DNA of 64,000 bases from CAVXEH01 sp963805305 (GTDB lineage: Bacteria; Chloroflexota; Limnocylindria; QHBO01), in assembly GCA_963805305.1 (NCBI GenBank), contig CAWDTM010000007.1, positions 124,001 through 188,000 on the forward strand, read 5' to 3'. The position numbers and the translations under genes are program-made. Numbering within the stretch: the first letter of the stretch is position 1; every line of letters starts with the position of its first letter. Below are positions 26,932-35,190 of the stretch, in pieces. The notes under the pieces were generated by a model, which saw nothing but the letters and a program-made list of their open reading frames with translations, did no database searches and was not told the DNA's origin.

Positions 26932-28031
26932 CCGATCGCCTCCACGATCTCGTCGACGCCGATGAGCTCGCCGTCGACCCGGTTGATCCCGAGCACGGTG
27001 CGTGCCCCCGCCAGGCGCTCGATCTCCCGGCGGTACTGGCCCAGGTTGAGCTCGGGGACGACGACCCGCTCGACGCCCTCCAGCGCTGCGCCGATGGCGG
27101 CCTCGGGCACCGGCCAGAGGCTGGCGATCACGAGGTGCGAGACCGCAATCCCCGTGTCGCGGGCCCGTGCCACGGCCAGGCGAGCGGCGCCGGCCGTCAC
27201 CCCGTAGGAGACGACCAGGGTGCCGGCGCCCGGTTGCAGGTCCGCCGTGACGATCTCGAGCTCGTCGAGGTGCTCCTCGATCTTGGCGGCGAGGTGGTGG
27301 TTGAGCGCGGCGACGGTGGGCGGATGCTTGGTGATGACCGCGCCGGCATCGTGCGTCGATCCGGTGAAGCGGACCGTGTCTCCCAGCCCGTAGCGATGGA
27401 GCGGCGGCACGTCGCCGGCCGGCTCGAACCGGTACGGGGCGCCGGAGGCGACCAGCTCGCGGTCGCGCACCGCGACGGCGCCGAAGGCATCGGCTGCGAC
27501 CGTGGCAAGCGTCATCGCGATCTCCTTGTCGGCAAGGACGAAGACCGGGCAGCGGAACCGCTCCGCGAGATCGAAGGCGCGCGCGGTGAGCGCATAGCAC
27601 TCCGCCACGCTGGCCGGCGCCAGGGCGATGATCGGGTACCCGCCCGACGTCCCCCAGCGGACGAACTGGACATCGCCGGAGCCCACGCTTGTCGCCCCCC
27701 CGGTCGCCGGCCCCAGCCGTTGGACGTCCACGATCACAAGCGGCACCTCCCCCATGATCGCCAGGCCGATGCTCTCCGAGTAGAGGCTGATCCCGGGGCC
27801 GCTCGTGGCCGTCATGGCCCGGGCACCGGTCATGGCGGCCCCGATGCACATGCCGATCGACGCGATCTCGTCCTCGCCCTGGATGGCGATCCCGCCCCGT
27901 CGTGGCAGCTCCGCCATCATCGCCATGAGGATCCCGGAGGCCGGGGTGATGGGATAGCCGGCGAAGAACGTGCAGCCGGCGGCCAGCGCACCCCGCACGA
28001 TGGCGGCGTTGCCGTCGAGGTACTCACGCAT
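26928..28031 (-). CDS. 2-oxoacid:ferredoxin oxidoreductase, alpha subunit
   Basis: This 367-residue alpha subunit (KorA/VorB type) begins YLDGNAAIVRGALAAGCTFFAGYPITPASGI, the pyrimidine-binding domain with the YPITP motif. It continues with QGEDEIASIGMCIGAAMTGARAMTATSGPG. The C-terminal transketolase-like domain has VVSYGVTAGAARLAVARARD and LWPVPEAAIGAAL, ending with VVVPELNLGQYRREIERL. No gamma domain is present at its N-terminus, consistent with fusion to beta. The likely substrate is 2-oxoglutarate or a branched-chain 2-oxoacid; sequence alone does not decide. It lies 33 bases after a receiver-like gene. Confidence 0.92.
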   Translation of the reverse strand: MREYLDGNAAIVRGALAAGCTFFAGYPITPASGILMAMMAELPRRGGIAIQGEDEIASIGMCIGAAMTGARAMTATSGPGISLYSESIGLAIMGEVPLVIVDVQRLGPATGGATSVGSGDVQFVRWGTSGGYPIIALAPASVAECYALTARAFDLAERFRCPVFVLADKEIAMTLATVAADAFGAVAVRDRELVASGAPYRFEPAGDVPPLHRYGLGDTVRFTGSTHDAGAVITKHPPTVAALNHHLAAKIEEHLDELEIVTADLQPGAGTLVVSYGVTAGAARLAVARARDTGIAVSHLVIASLWPVPEAAIGAALEGVERVVVPELNLGQYRREIERLAGARTVLGINRVDGELIGVDEIVEAIG

Positions 28032-28064
28032 CGGACCGTTCCCTGGAGCTCGGGCGCGCGGACG

Positions 28065-28463
28065 TCAGACGGCCATCCCCTGGTCGTCGAGGGCCGTCTC
28101 GATGGCCGCCCGCAGCTCGGCCGGCTGCGGATCGCCGGCAAGCGGGATCACCCGCTCGGGGCCCGTCCGCTCGACCCAGTCGAGGGAGGGATCGGTCGAG
28201 GTGAGGATGACGGGCAGGTCGGCGTACACGTCGCGCAGATGGCTCACCAGGCGGTGGCCGCTCTCGCTGTCCCCGGCAACGTGGGCGTCGTAGACCAGCA
28301 CGTCGGCGCGGTCAACGAGCGGGCAGGGCAGCTCGCCGACGACCGGGCAGGCCTCCTGCTGCGGGCCGCCGCACTGCTCGGTCTCGTAGCCGTCGGCACG
28401 GAGCTCGGTGGCGATCCGGTCCGCGACGGTGTGGTCGCGGTTGACGATCAGGACGCGGGTCAT
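28065..28463 (-). CDS. Receiver-like protein with three evenly spaced cysteines
   Basis: This 132-residue protein has the outline of a response-regulator receiver domain. It shows MTRVLIVNRD as strand 1, ADVLVYDAHVAG with Asp59 in the phosphoacceptor position, LPVILTSTDP as the Ser/Thr strand, and a C-terminal helix. The acidic pair expected after strand 1 is only partly present (NRD). Between strands 2 and 3 sits an insertion with cysteines at 31, 39 and 47 exactly eight residues apart, including EACPVVGELPCPL. These could bind metal or respond to redox. AAGGAGG precedes the ATG. It heads the oxidoreductase operon, 33 bases before alpha, and has no histidine kinase beside it. Confidence 0.7.
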   Translation of the reverse strand: MTRVLIVNRDHTVADRIATELRADGYETEQCGGPQQEACPVVGELPCPLVDRADVLVYDAHVAGDSESGHRLVSHLRDVYADLPVILTSTDPSLDWVERTGPERVIPLAGDPQPAELRAAIETALDDQGMAV

Positions 28464-28561
28464 GGTCGAGTGCCTCCTTGTGACGTCGTCGCGGAGGACG
28501 CCGCGCGGCATCAACGCATCACGAATGCCTCAGGCTGAAGCCTTTTCGGAGGGCCTGGCCA

Positions 28562-28575
28562 GTGACACAGGTCAC
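28562..28575. promoter_or_regulatory. CRP/FNR-type palindrome (GTGA-N6-TCAC)
   Basis: GTGACACAGGTCAC keeps the GTGA-N6-TCAC core of CRP/FNR-family sites. It lies about 100 bases upstream of the receiver/oxidoreductase operon and could place ferredoxin-linked metabolism under oxygen or cAMP control. The core alone is not proof. Confidence 0.35.
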
Positions 28576-28577
28576 CC

Positions 28578-28599
28578 ACGGGCGGGCCGGGGGGCCCGT
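28578..28599 (-). terminator. Hairpin after the arginine operon
   Basis: ACGGGC (28578-28583) pairs with GCCCGT (28594-28599), with further G/C pairing possible in the loop. It lies about 60 bases past the argF stop. There is no clear U-run. Confidence 0.35.
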
Positions 28600-28659
28600 T
28601 TCACCAGGCCGCGTCGAGCGCAGTGCGGTTCCGCGGCGTAACGCCAAGCACCTCGGTGG

Positions 28660-29643
28660 CTAGCGGTGCGGCAGCAGCTCCAGGAGCACGGCCTGCTGCA
28701 CGTAGAGCCGGTTCTCCGCCTGGTCGAGCACGACCGAATGCGGCCCGTCCAGCACGTCGCTGGTGATCTCCTCGCCGCGGTGCGCCGGCAGGCAATGCAT
28801 GACCAGCGCCCCCCGGGCATGGGCCAGGAGCCCCGCGTTGACCTGGTAGGCGCCGAAGCGGCCGTGCCGCTCCTCGGCCTCGGCTTCCGCGCCCATGGAG
28901 GTCCAGACGTCGGTGTAGACCGCGTCGGCTCCGGACACCGCGGCAACCGGATCGGTCCCAATCCTGATCTGCGCTCCGGTGCCCGCGGCCAGCGCTCGCG
29001 CCTGGGCGACGATGCCGGCATCCGGCTCGTAGCCCGGGGGTGTCGCCACCCGGAGGTCAAGGCCCGCCAGCGCCCCGGCGAGGAGGAGCGAATGCGCGAC
29101 GTTGTTGCCGTCACCCACGAACGCGAGCGATCGGCCGCGGAGCGAGCCCAGGTGCTGGCGCATGGTCAGCAGGTCGGCGAGCGCCTGGCAGGGATGCTCG
29201 CGATCGGTGAGTGCGTTGACGACGGGCACGGTCGACGCGTCGGCCAGCTCGACGAGCGCGGCGTGGGCGAACGTGCGGATCACGATGGCATCCACCCAGC
29301 GGGACAGGTTGCGGCCCACGTCCGCGGCGGACTCCCGCTTGCCGATGCCGACCTCCGTGGGCCCCAGGTAGGTGACCCGTCCGCCCAGGGCCGCGACCCC
29401 CACCTCGAAGCTCATCTTGGTGCGCAGGCTTGGCTTCTCGAAGAGCAGCGCGACGTGGTATCCGGCCAGCGGAGCGGCGACCCGGCGCAGGCGCCGATCG
29501 CGGTGGAGCCACTCGGCCCGCAGCAGCAGGCGCTCCAGGCCCAGGGCGCCGGCATCGGCCCCGGAGAGGAAGTGCATCGGCCCGTCAGCCGCACCGGTCG
29601 CGCGGGCCGATGGAGGCGGTGCGGCCGTCAGCGGCGTGCCCAT
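28660..29643 (-). CDS. argF: Ornithine carbamoyltransferase
   Basis: This 327-residue enzyme makes citrulline from ornithine and carbamoyl phosphate. The carbamoyl-phosphate motif appears as FEKPSLRTKMSFEVG (SLRTK at 72-76). DREHPCQALADLLT and the ornithine loop HCLPAHRGEEI are intact. The first 22 residues are Ala/Pro-rich and unlike other family members, which usually begin near MHFLSG. Met23 (29577) may therefore be the real start, although ATG 29643 sits only 1 base after the argD stop. It is the last gene of the arginine operon. No carAB genes are in the window. Confidence 0.95.
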   Translation of the reverse strand: MGTPLTAAPPPSARATGAADGPMHFLSGADAGALGLERLLLRAEWLHRDRRLRRVAAPLAGYHVALLFEKPSLRTKMSFEVGVAALGGRVTYLGPTEVGIGKRESAADVGRNLSRWVDAIVIRTFAHAALVELADASTVPVVNALTDREHPCQALADLLTMRQHLGSLRGRSLAFVGDGNNVAHSLLLAGALAGLDLRVATPPGYEPDAGIVAQARALAAGTGAQIRIGTDPVAAVSGADAVYTDVWTSMGAEAEAEERHGRFGAYQVNAGLLAHARGALVMHCLPAHRGEEITSDVLDGPHSVVLDQAENRLYVQQAVLLELLPHR

Positions 29644-29644
29644 A

Positions 29645-31357
29645 TCAGGCAGCCTCCGAGGCTTCGCGCAGGGCCGGCTCCAGGCGCTCGAGCGCCTGGC
29701 GAACCTCGCCGCGGTCGATGGTGAGCGGCGGGACGAAGCGCAGGGTCGTCTCGCCGGTGGCGTTGACCAGGAGGCCGTGGCGATCCCGCGCCGCGGCCAC
29801 GGCCGCTTTCGCCCAGGGCCCGGCGGTCTCGAGGGCGAGCATGAGGCCGGTCCCGCGAACCTCGGTGGCCAGGCCAGCCTCCACGAACTCCGCCAGGCCC
29901 AGTGCCAGCTCCTCGCCTCGCATTCGGGCGTTGTCCATCAGGTGGTCCGCGTCGATGGCCGACAGCGTCGCCAGGGCAGCGGCGCAGGCCAGCGGGTTGC
30001 CGCCCAGTGTCGTCCCGTGGTCCCCGCGCTCGAACGCTCCAGCCGCCTCGGTGACCAGCACGGCTCCGATGGGGACGCCCCCGCCCAGGCCCTTCGCCAG
30101 CGTCACCACGTCGGGGACCACCGGCGTCTGCTCGAATGCGAAGAACGAGCCGGTGCGGCCCATCCCGGTCTGCACCTCGTCGAAGACGAGGAGCGCGCCG
30201 ACCGCGTCGCAGGCCTCGCGCGCGGCGACCAGGTACGCATCGGTCGCGGGATGGACGCCGCTCTCGCCCTGGATCGGCTCCAGCAGCACGGCCGCCGTCT
30301 GCTCCGTCACCGCGGCCCGAAGGGCGTCCGGGTCGTTGAACGGCACATGCAGGAACCCGGCGGGGAGCGGCTGGAACGGCTCGCGATACTTCGGCTGGCC
30401 GGTGGCCGCCAGCGCGCCCATGGTCCGGCCGTGGAACGACCCGTTCGCGGCCACGATCTCGGTGGCGCCCCGGGCGTGACCCCGCCTGCGGGCGAGCTTG
30501 ATCGCGGCCTCGTTGGCCTCCGTGCCGGAGTTCACGAAGAAGGCGCGGTCGAACGCGGAGCGGCGCACGAGGGCATCGGCCAGCTCCAGCTGGGGAATGG
30601 TGTAGTACAGGTTCGAGACCTGGACCAGGCGGCGGGCCTGTCGGGAGATCGCATCGGCCACGATGGGGCTGGCGTGTCCCAGGACGGCGACCGCGATCCC
30701 CGCGACCATGTCGAGGTAGCGGTTGCCCGCGTCGTCGGTGAGCCAGCAGCCATCGCCGGAGACCAGGGTCAGCGGCTGGCGGGTGTAGACCTGGAGATGG
30801 ACGCGCGCCTCCAGCTCGGGGGCGTCGATCCGACGGGGGACGTCGGCGAGGCGCAGGACCAGCGCCGTGTTCCACAGGTGGCGGGGCCGGTCCGGGGCGC
30901 GGTCCGCGTCCAGGACCTCGGGGACATCGTCCATGGGCAGCTGCGTCCAGCCGAACCGCGCGAAGTAGCCGGGCGAGGCGGTGATCACGTAGAGCTCGCC
31001 GATGCCGCTCTGGCGCGCGTGGGCCACGGCGGCGCGGATGAGCAGCTCGCCGAAGCCGTAGCCGTGCATCTCCGGCGTGACCGACAGCGAGCGCAGCTCA
31101 CCGATCCCCGCCCCGAAGTCGCGGAGGGCTGCGAGGCCCACCACGTCGGTGTCGTGGACCACGACCTGGAAGCTGCCGATCTTGTCGGCGATCTCCTCGT
31201 GGGAGCGGGGGAGCAGGACCCCCTGCTGAGCGTAACCGTCGATGATCCGCCAGATGGCGGCCACGTCTTCGGGCCGGGCATGGCGGGCGTACGAGGCCCC
31301 GCCGGAGAACGAGGCGATGGTGCCGCCGTTGCGGAGGCCGCGGGGCTGCGCGCTCAT
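29645..31357 (-). CDS. argD: Fusion of GNAT N-acetyltransferase (N-acetylglutamate synthase-like) and acetylornithine aminotransferase
   Basis: This 570-residue protein joins two arginine enzymes. Residues about 22-150 are a GNAT domain like the short actinobacterial ArgA, with ARPEDVAAIWRIIDGYAQQG, ELRSLSVTPEMHGYGFGELLI as the acetyl-CoA loop, and VITASPGYFARFGW. From about 175 it is a class III PLP aminotransferase: NSGTEANEAAIKLARR, FHGRTMGALAATGQPKYR, DEVQTGMGRTG and the PLP lysine Lys422 in LAKGLGGGVPIGA. It should acetylate glutamate (step 1) and transaminate N-acetylglutamate semialdehyde (step 4). The ATG overlaps the argG stop as ATGA. The ArgD role is secure; the NAGS role is by similarity. 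Confidence 0.93.
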   Translation of the reverse strand: MSAQPRGLRNGGTIASFSGGASYARHARPEDVAAIWRIIDGYAQQGVLLPRSHEEIADKIGSFQVVVHDTDVVGLAALRDFGAGIGELRSLSVTPEMHGYGFGELLIRAAVAHARQSGIGELYVITASPGYFARFGWTQLPMDDVPEVLDADRAPDRPRHLWNTALVLRLADVPRRIDAPELEARVHLQVYTRQPLTLVSGDGCWLTDDAGNRYLDMVAGIAVAVLGHASPIVADAISRQARRLVQVSNLYYTIPQLELADALVRRSAFDRAFFVNSGTEANEAAIKLARRRGHARGATEIVAANGSFHGRTMGALAATGQPKYREPFQPLPAGFLHVPFNDPDALRAAVTEQTAAVLLEPIQGESGVHPATDAYLVAAREACDAVGALLVFDEVQTGMGRTGSFFAFEQTPVVPDVVTLAKGLGGGVPIGAVLVTEAAGAFERGDHGTTLGGNPLACAAALATLSAIDADHLMDNARMRGEELALGLAEFVEAGLATEVRGTGLMLALETAGPWAKAAVAAARDRHGLLVNATGETTLRFVPPLTIDRGEVRQALERLEPALREASEAA

Positions 31358-32637
31358 CGCCGGCCTCCCGCCGGGGCGACCTCGGCGCTCCGGCGTACGG
31401 CGCCCAGCTGGTCCAGCAGCGATCCGTTGTGGATGGCCGAGCCGTGGATCGCCGACTGCGTGCGGACCGGCAGGCCCCACAGCTGGATGAATCCCACCGC
31501 CGCGGCCTGGTCGAAGCTGTCCTCCGCGCCGTAGGTCGCCAGGTCGTGGCGGTAGAGCGAGTCCGGTGAGGTGCGTCCCACCACGGAGGCGCTGCCGGCC
31601 ACCAGCCGCAGACGGACCGTCCCGTTCACGTGGTCCTGCGTGCTTGCCACGAAGCGACGCAGCGCGGTCGCCAGCTCGCCGAACCAGACTCCGTCATACG
31701 TCAGCGTGGCGAGGCGGTTCCCGACCTCGTGCTTGAAGCCGATCAGGTCACGGGAGAGGACCATCTGCTCGAGCGCGGCATGCGCGGCGTGCAGGAGGAC
31801 GGCCGCAGGCGCCTCGTAGATCTCGCGGCTCTTGATCCCCACCAGGCGGTCCTCGACGTGGTCGATCCGGCCCACCCCGTTCTCTCCGCCAACGGCATTG
31901 AGCCGCTCGATCAGGGTCACGCCATCGAGCGGTTCGCCGTCGAGGGTGACCGGGACTCCCTGCTCGAAGCCGATGGCGACCTCGATCGGCGTGCGCGGCG
32001 CGTCGGCGGGGTCCACCGTCCAGGCAAATGCGTCGGCTGGAGCAGCGACCCATGGATCCTCCAGGACGCCGGCCTCGATGGAGCGTCCCCACAGGTTGAC
32101 GTCGATGGAGTACGGCGAGCCGCTGCCGGCGCCGGCCTCCAGCGGGATGCCGCGGGCCTGGGCGTAGGCCAGCTCCTCGTCGCGGTTCATCCCCATCCCC
32201 TTGCGCATGGGAGCGATGACCGTCAGCGCCGGGTCCAGTGCGCCGATGGCGACGTCGAAGCGAACCTGGTCGTTGCCCTTCCCGGTGCAGCCGTGGGCGA
32301 CCAGGGTCGCACCCGTTTCGTGCGCCGCCTCAACGAGGAGGCGCGCGATGAGCGGGCGAGCAAGCGCCGTGGCCAGCGGGTAGATGCCCTGGTAGACGGC
32401 ACCGGCCTGCAGCGCGGGCCACACGTAGGACTCCACGAACGCGGCGCGCGCATCCACGCCAATGGCGACCGAGGCACCGGCGGCGAGCGCCCGGGCACTG
32501 ATCGCGGGCAGGTCCGCGCCACCGCCCACGTCCGCGGTGAGTGCGACGACGTCGTAGCCGTGGGACTCGCGCAGCCACGGGACGGCGACGGAGGTGTCCA
32601 GCCCGCCGGAATAGGCAAGCACAACGCGTTCGGTCAT
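31354..32637 (-). CDS. argG: Argininosuccinate synthase
   Basis: This 427-residue ligase joins citrulline and aspartate using ATP. The PP-loop is AYSGGLDTSVAVPWL at residues 9-23. VAHGCTGKGNDQVRFD is the aspartate/citrulline site, and GSPYSIDVNLWGRSIEAGVLEDP and GIKSREIYEAPAA are conserved blocks. It is slightly longer than the typical 400 residues because of a C-terminal tail of about 20 residues. Both ends overlap neighbours as ATGA, argR upstream and the acetyltransferase-argD fusion downstream. Confidence 0.97.
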   Translation of the reverse strand: MTERVVLAYSGGLDTSVAVPWLRESHGYDVVALTADVGGGADLPAISARALAAGASVAIGVDARAAFVESYVWPALQAGAVYQGIYPLATALARPLIARLLVEAAHETGATLVAHGCTGKGNDQVRFDVAIGALDPALTVIAPMRKGMGMNRDEELAYAQARGIPLEAGAGSGSPYSIDVNLWGRSIEAGVLEDPWVAAPADAFAWTVDPADAPRTPIEVAIGFEQGVPVTLDGEPLDGVTLIERLNAVGGENGVGRIDHVEDRLVGIKSREIYEAPAAVLLHAAHAALEQMVLSRDLIGFKHEVGNRLATLTYDGVWFGELATALRRFVASTQDHVNGTVRLRLVAGSASVVGRTSPDSLYRHDLATYGAEDSFDQAAAVGFIQLWGLPVRTQSAIHGSAIHNGSLLDQLGAVRRSAEVAPAGGRR

Positions 32638-33140
32638 GGGTTCCTCGCAAGCAGGGCGCTCGATGACGGCGCCGATTCGGCACGAAGGGCGAGCAGGTAG
32701 TCGCGGACGTGGGCGAGCCCGACCCGGCCGCGACAGGCTACGAAGATGGTGTCGTCACCGGCCACGGTCCCCACCACGTCGTCGTGGCGGGCGAGATCCA
32801 GGGAGGAGGCGATGGCGTTGGCGGCGCCCGGCGTCGTGCGCAGGACGAGAAGCGGCGGCGCGGCGTCGATCTCGAGCGGCAGGTCGGCGAGCAGCCGTCG
32901 CAGGCGCGCCGCGGCGGCCAGCGCCGGGCCCTCGGCGATGTCGTCGGGCAGCAGGTAGGCCGGACCGCCTCCGCGACTGCCGCGCATCACGCCAAGGGCG
33001 GCCAGATCGCGGGAGATGGTGGCCTGATTCACCTCCACCCCACGCTCCGCGAGGGCCACCTGGAGCTCGCGCTGCGAGCGAACGGGTCCTGCCGCCAGCA
33101 GCTGGCGGATCTGTTCCTGGCGGTGCGCCGGGCCGGTCAT
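32634..33140 (-). CDS. argR: Arginine repressor ArgR
   Basis: This 168-residue protein has the N-terminal winged helix with RQEQIRQLLAAGPVRSQRELQ and the recognition element EVNQATISRDLAALG. The C-terminal hexamerisation and arginine-binding domain carries LVLRTTPGAANAIASSLD and GTVAGDDTIFVACRG. With arginine it represses arginine genes by binding ARG boxes. It sits in the middle of the operon it should control, with ATGA overlaps on both sides, giving negative autoregulation. Two ARG-box-like palindromes lie at the operon promoter (37656-37693). Confidence 0.95.
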   Translation of the reverse strand: MTGPAHRQEQIRQLLAAGPVRSQRELQVALAERGVEVNQATISRDLAALGVMRGSRGGGPAYLLPDDIAEGPALAAAARLRRLLADLPLEIDAAPPLLVLRTTPGAANAIASSLDLARHDDVVGTVAGDDTIFVACRGRVGLAHVRDYLLALRAESAPSSSALLARNP

Positions 33141-33976
33141 GCGATCCCTCCTCGGTCCCCGGTTGGGAGCTGGGCGGTCGCGGCCGCTTGCTGGGGGTGG
33201 CCGGCCTCGGGGCCGTCACCGGTGACGAGCGTGCCGGCGGCCTCACCGCGCAGCGCCGCGAGCACCGCGCCGGGGTCGCGGCCGTCCACGATCCGGACCT
33301 CGCAACCGGCGCGCGCCGCGTGAAGCGCGGCGCGCAGCTTCGGTCGCATCCCCGCCGTTGCCGCGCCATCGGCCAGCAGCCGATACGCGCCCGCCACGTC
33401 GATCTGCTCGACCAGGGCGCCGTCGTGCAGGACGCCCGCGACGTCGGTGCACAGGATGAGAAGGCCGCCGCGCGCCGCCGCGATGGCCCCGGCGGCGGCG
33501 TCCGCGTTCACGTTGAGCACCTCGCCAGCGCGGGTCGCCGCGAGCGAGGCGATGACAGGCACCTGTCCGGCGACGGCGAGGGCGTCGAGCAGGCTGCCGT
33601 CCACCTCACTGACCTCGCCTACCGCGCCGAGCTGCGGATCGAGGGGTTGAGCAGTCAGCAGGCCGCCGTCGATTCCGGTCAGTCCCATGGCCGGGACCCC
33701 CATGGACCGCATCCGGGCAACGAGACGCGCGTTGACCAGCCCGCCCAGGACGGCGCACGCCAGGTCCAGCGTCTCGGGGTCCGTCACGCGCAGCCCTTCG
33801 ACGCGGCGCGGCGCGAGCCCCAGGCGAGCCGACCACGCGTCGAGCTCCCGCCCGCCGCCGTGGACCACGACCCAGCCGGGTGCCGCCAGGCGCCCCACGA
33901 GCTCCACGCAGCCCGCGTGCTGCGCGCTCGTCCCGCCCAGCTTCATGGTGACCGGCCGGCCCGCGTAGGCGCTCAC
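33137..33976 (-). CDS. argB: Acetylglutamate kinase
   Basis: This 279-residue amino-acid kinase phosphorylates N-acetylglutamate. Visible motifs are VTMKLGGTS at the phosphate loop, VVVHGGGRELDAW as the glycine-rich substrate loop and LRVTDPETLDLA. NVNADAAAGAIAAARGG and LILCTDVAGVLHDG follow. It lacks the N-terminal helix of arginine-inhibited forms, so feedback inhibition is uncertain. Compared with many ArgB proteins it has a Gly/Gln-rich tail of about 25 residues. It overlaps argJ and argR as ATGA. Confidence 0.95.
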   Translation of the reverse strand: MSAYAGRPVTMKLGGTSAQHAGCVELVGRLAAPGWVVVHGGGRELDAWSARLGLAPRRVEGLRVTDPETLDLACAVLGGLVNARLVARMRSMGVPAMGLTGIDGGLLTAQPLDPQLGAVGEVSEVDGSLLDALAVAGQVPVIASLAATRAGEVLNVNADAAAGAIAAARGGLLILCTDVAGVLHDGALVEQIDVAGAYRLLADGAATAGMRPKLRAALHAARAGCEVRIVDGRDPGAVLAALRGEAAGTLVTGDGPEAGHPQQAAATAQLPTGDRGGIA

Positions 33977-35190
33977 GTCGGGTACTCGCTGTTGATGGCC
34001 ACGTACTCGGCCGAGAGGTCGCAGCCCCAGGCCAGGCCCGTGCCGTCGCCGACCCCGAGGTCAATGCGGATCGGAACGACCGCAGCGCGGAGCGTCTCTC
34101 GCGCGAGCGCCGCGTCGAAGCTGCAGGGTCCGCCCGCGTACGTCAGCGCCTCCCCGATCCAGATCCGCATCCGGTCCAGTTCGAGTGCGGCGCCGCTGCG
34201 TCCCGCGGCGGCCGCGATGCGTCCCCAGTTGGGGTCCGCCCCGTGGACCGCGGTCTTGACCAGGCTCGACGCGGCGATGGTCCGCGCGACGATCCGCGCC
34301 TCCGCATCGGTCGCCGCGCCGGCAACGGTCACGTCGATGCGTCGAGAGGCGCCTTCGCCATCGGCCGCGATCTGCTTCGCGAGGCTGGCGCAGACCGCCT
34401 CGAGCGCCGCGGCCAGTGCCTCGCGTCGCAGACCGCTCGTGATCTGCTCACCGCCTGCCGCGCCCGAGGCGAGCACGAACAGCGTGTCGTTGGTGGAGGT
34501 GTCGCCGTCGACGCTGACCTGGTTGAAGGTCCGCTCGACGATGGGCCCTGCGATGGCGCGGAGGACGGAGGGATCCACCGGCGCATCGGTCGTCACCACC
34601 GCGAGCAGGGTGGCCATCCCGGGGTGGATCATCCCGGACCCCTTGGCCATGCCTCCCACGGTGAGGGGCCCGGCGTCGGTGCGGACCGATGCCGCCGCCT
34701 CCTTTGGCCGCGTGTCGGTGGTCATGATCGCCCGCGCGGCCGCCGTTCCCGCCTCGGCGGTAGCGGCCAGGGGCAGGGCGGTCGCCGCGCGGGCCACCTG
34801 CTCGGCCGGGAGCGCCGAACCGATCAGCCCCGTCGACGCCGGCAGGACCTGGTTCGCGGGACAGCCCAGCCGCGCTGCGACGGCCGCAACCACCTGGCGC
34901 GCCGCCCGGATGCCGGGGTCACCCGTCCCTGCGTTCGCGCAGCCTGCGTTGATCACGGTTGCTCGTGCCCGGCCGCCGTTCGCCTCCATCGCGTCGGTGG
35001 CGATCCGCACCGGGGCGGCCAGGAACCGGTTCCGGGTGAAGAACCCCGCCGCCGCGGCGGGCGCATCGGCCACGATCAGGGCCACGTCGTCCGCGCCGCT
35101 CCGCTCGCGCAGCCCGGCGAAGGCGGAGCCGGCGCGGAAGCCGCGCGGCGCGAGGACGCCGCCTTCGATCATCGTGGGCTGGTCGCTCAT
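33973..35190 (-). CDS. argJ: Glutamate N-acetyltransferase/ornithine acetyltransferase
   Basis: This 405-residue ArgJ transfers the acetyl group from N-acetylornithine back to glutamate. The self-cleavage site is in GMATLLAVVTTD, between Ala193 and the nucleophile Thr194. Other blocks are INAGCANAGTGDPG, QVLPASTGLIG, MTTDTRPKEAA and FNQVSVDGDTSTNDT, with the end AVHGADPNWGRI. The ATG at 35190 overlaps the argC stop. With a GNAT domain fused to ArgD in the same operon, the cell has both a recycling and a priming route for N-acetylglutamate. Confidence 0.96.
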   Translation of the reverse strand: MSDQPTMIEGGVLAPRGFRAGSAFAGLRERSGADDVALIVADAPAAAAGFFTRNRFLAAPVRIATDAMEANGGRARATVINAGCANAGTGDPGIRAARQVVAAVAARLGCPANQVLPASTGLIGSALPAEQVARAATALPLAATAEAGTAAARAIMTTDTRPKEAAASVRTDAGPLTVGGMAKGSGMIHPGMATLLAVVTTDAPVDPSVLRAIAGPIVERTFNQVSVDGDTSTNDTLFVLASGAAGGEQITSGLRREALAAALEAVCASLAKQIAADGEGASRRIDVTVAGAATDAEARIVARTIAASSLVKTAVHGADPNWGRIAAAAGRSGAALELDRMRIWIGEALTYAGGPCSFDAALARETLRAAVVPIRIDLGVGDGTGLAWGCDLSAEYVAINSEYPT

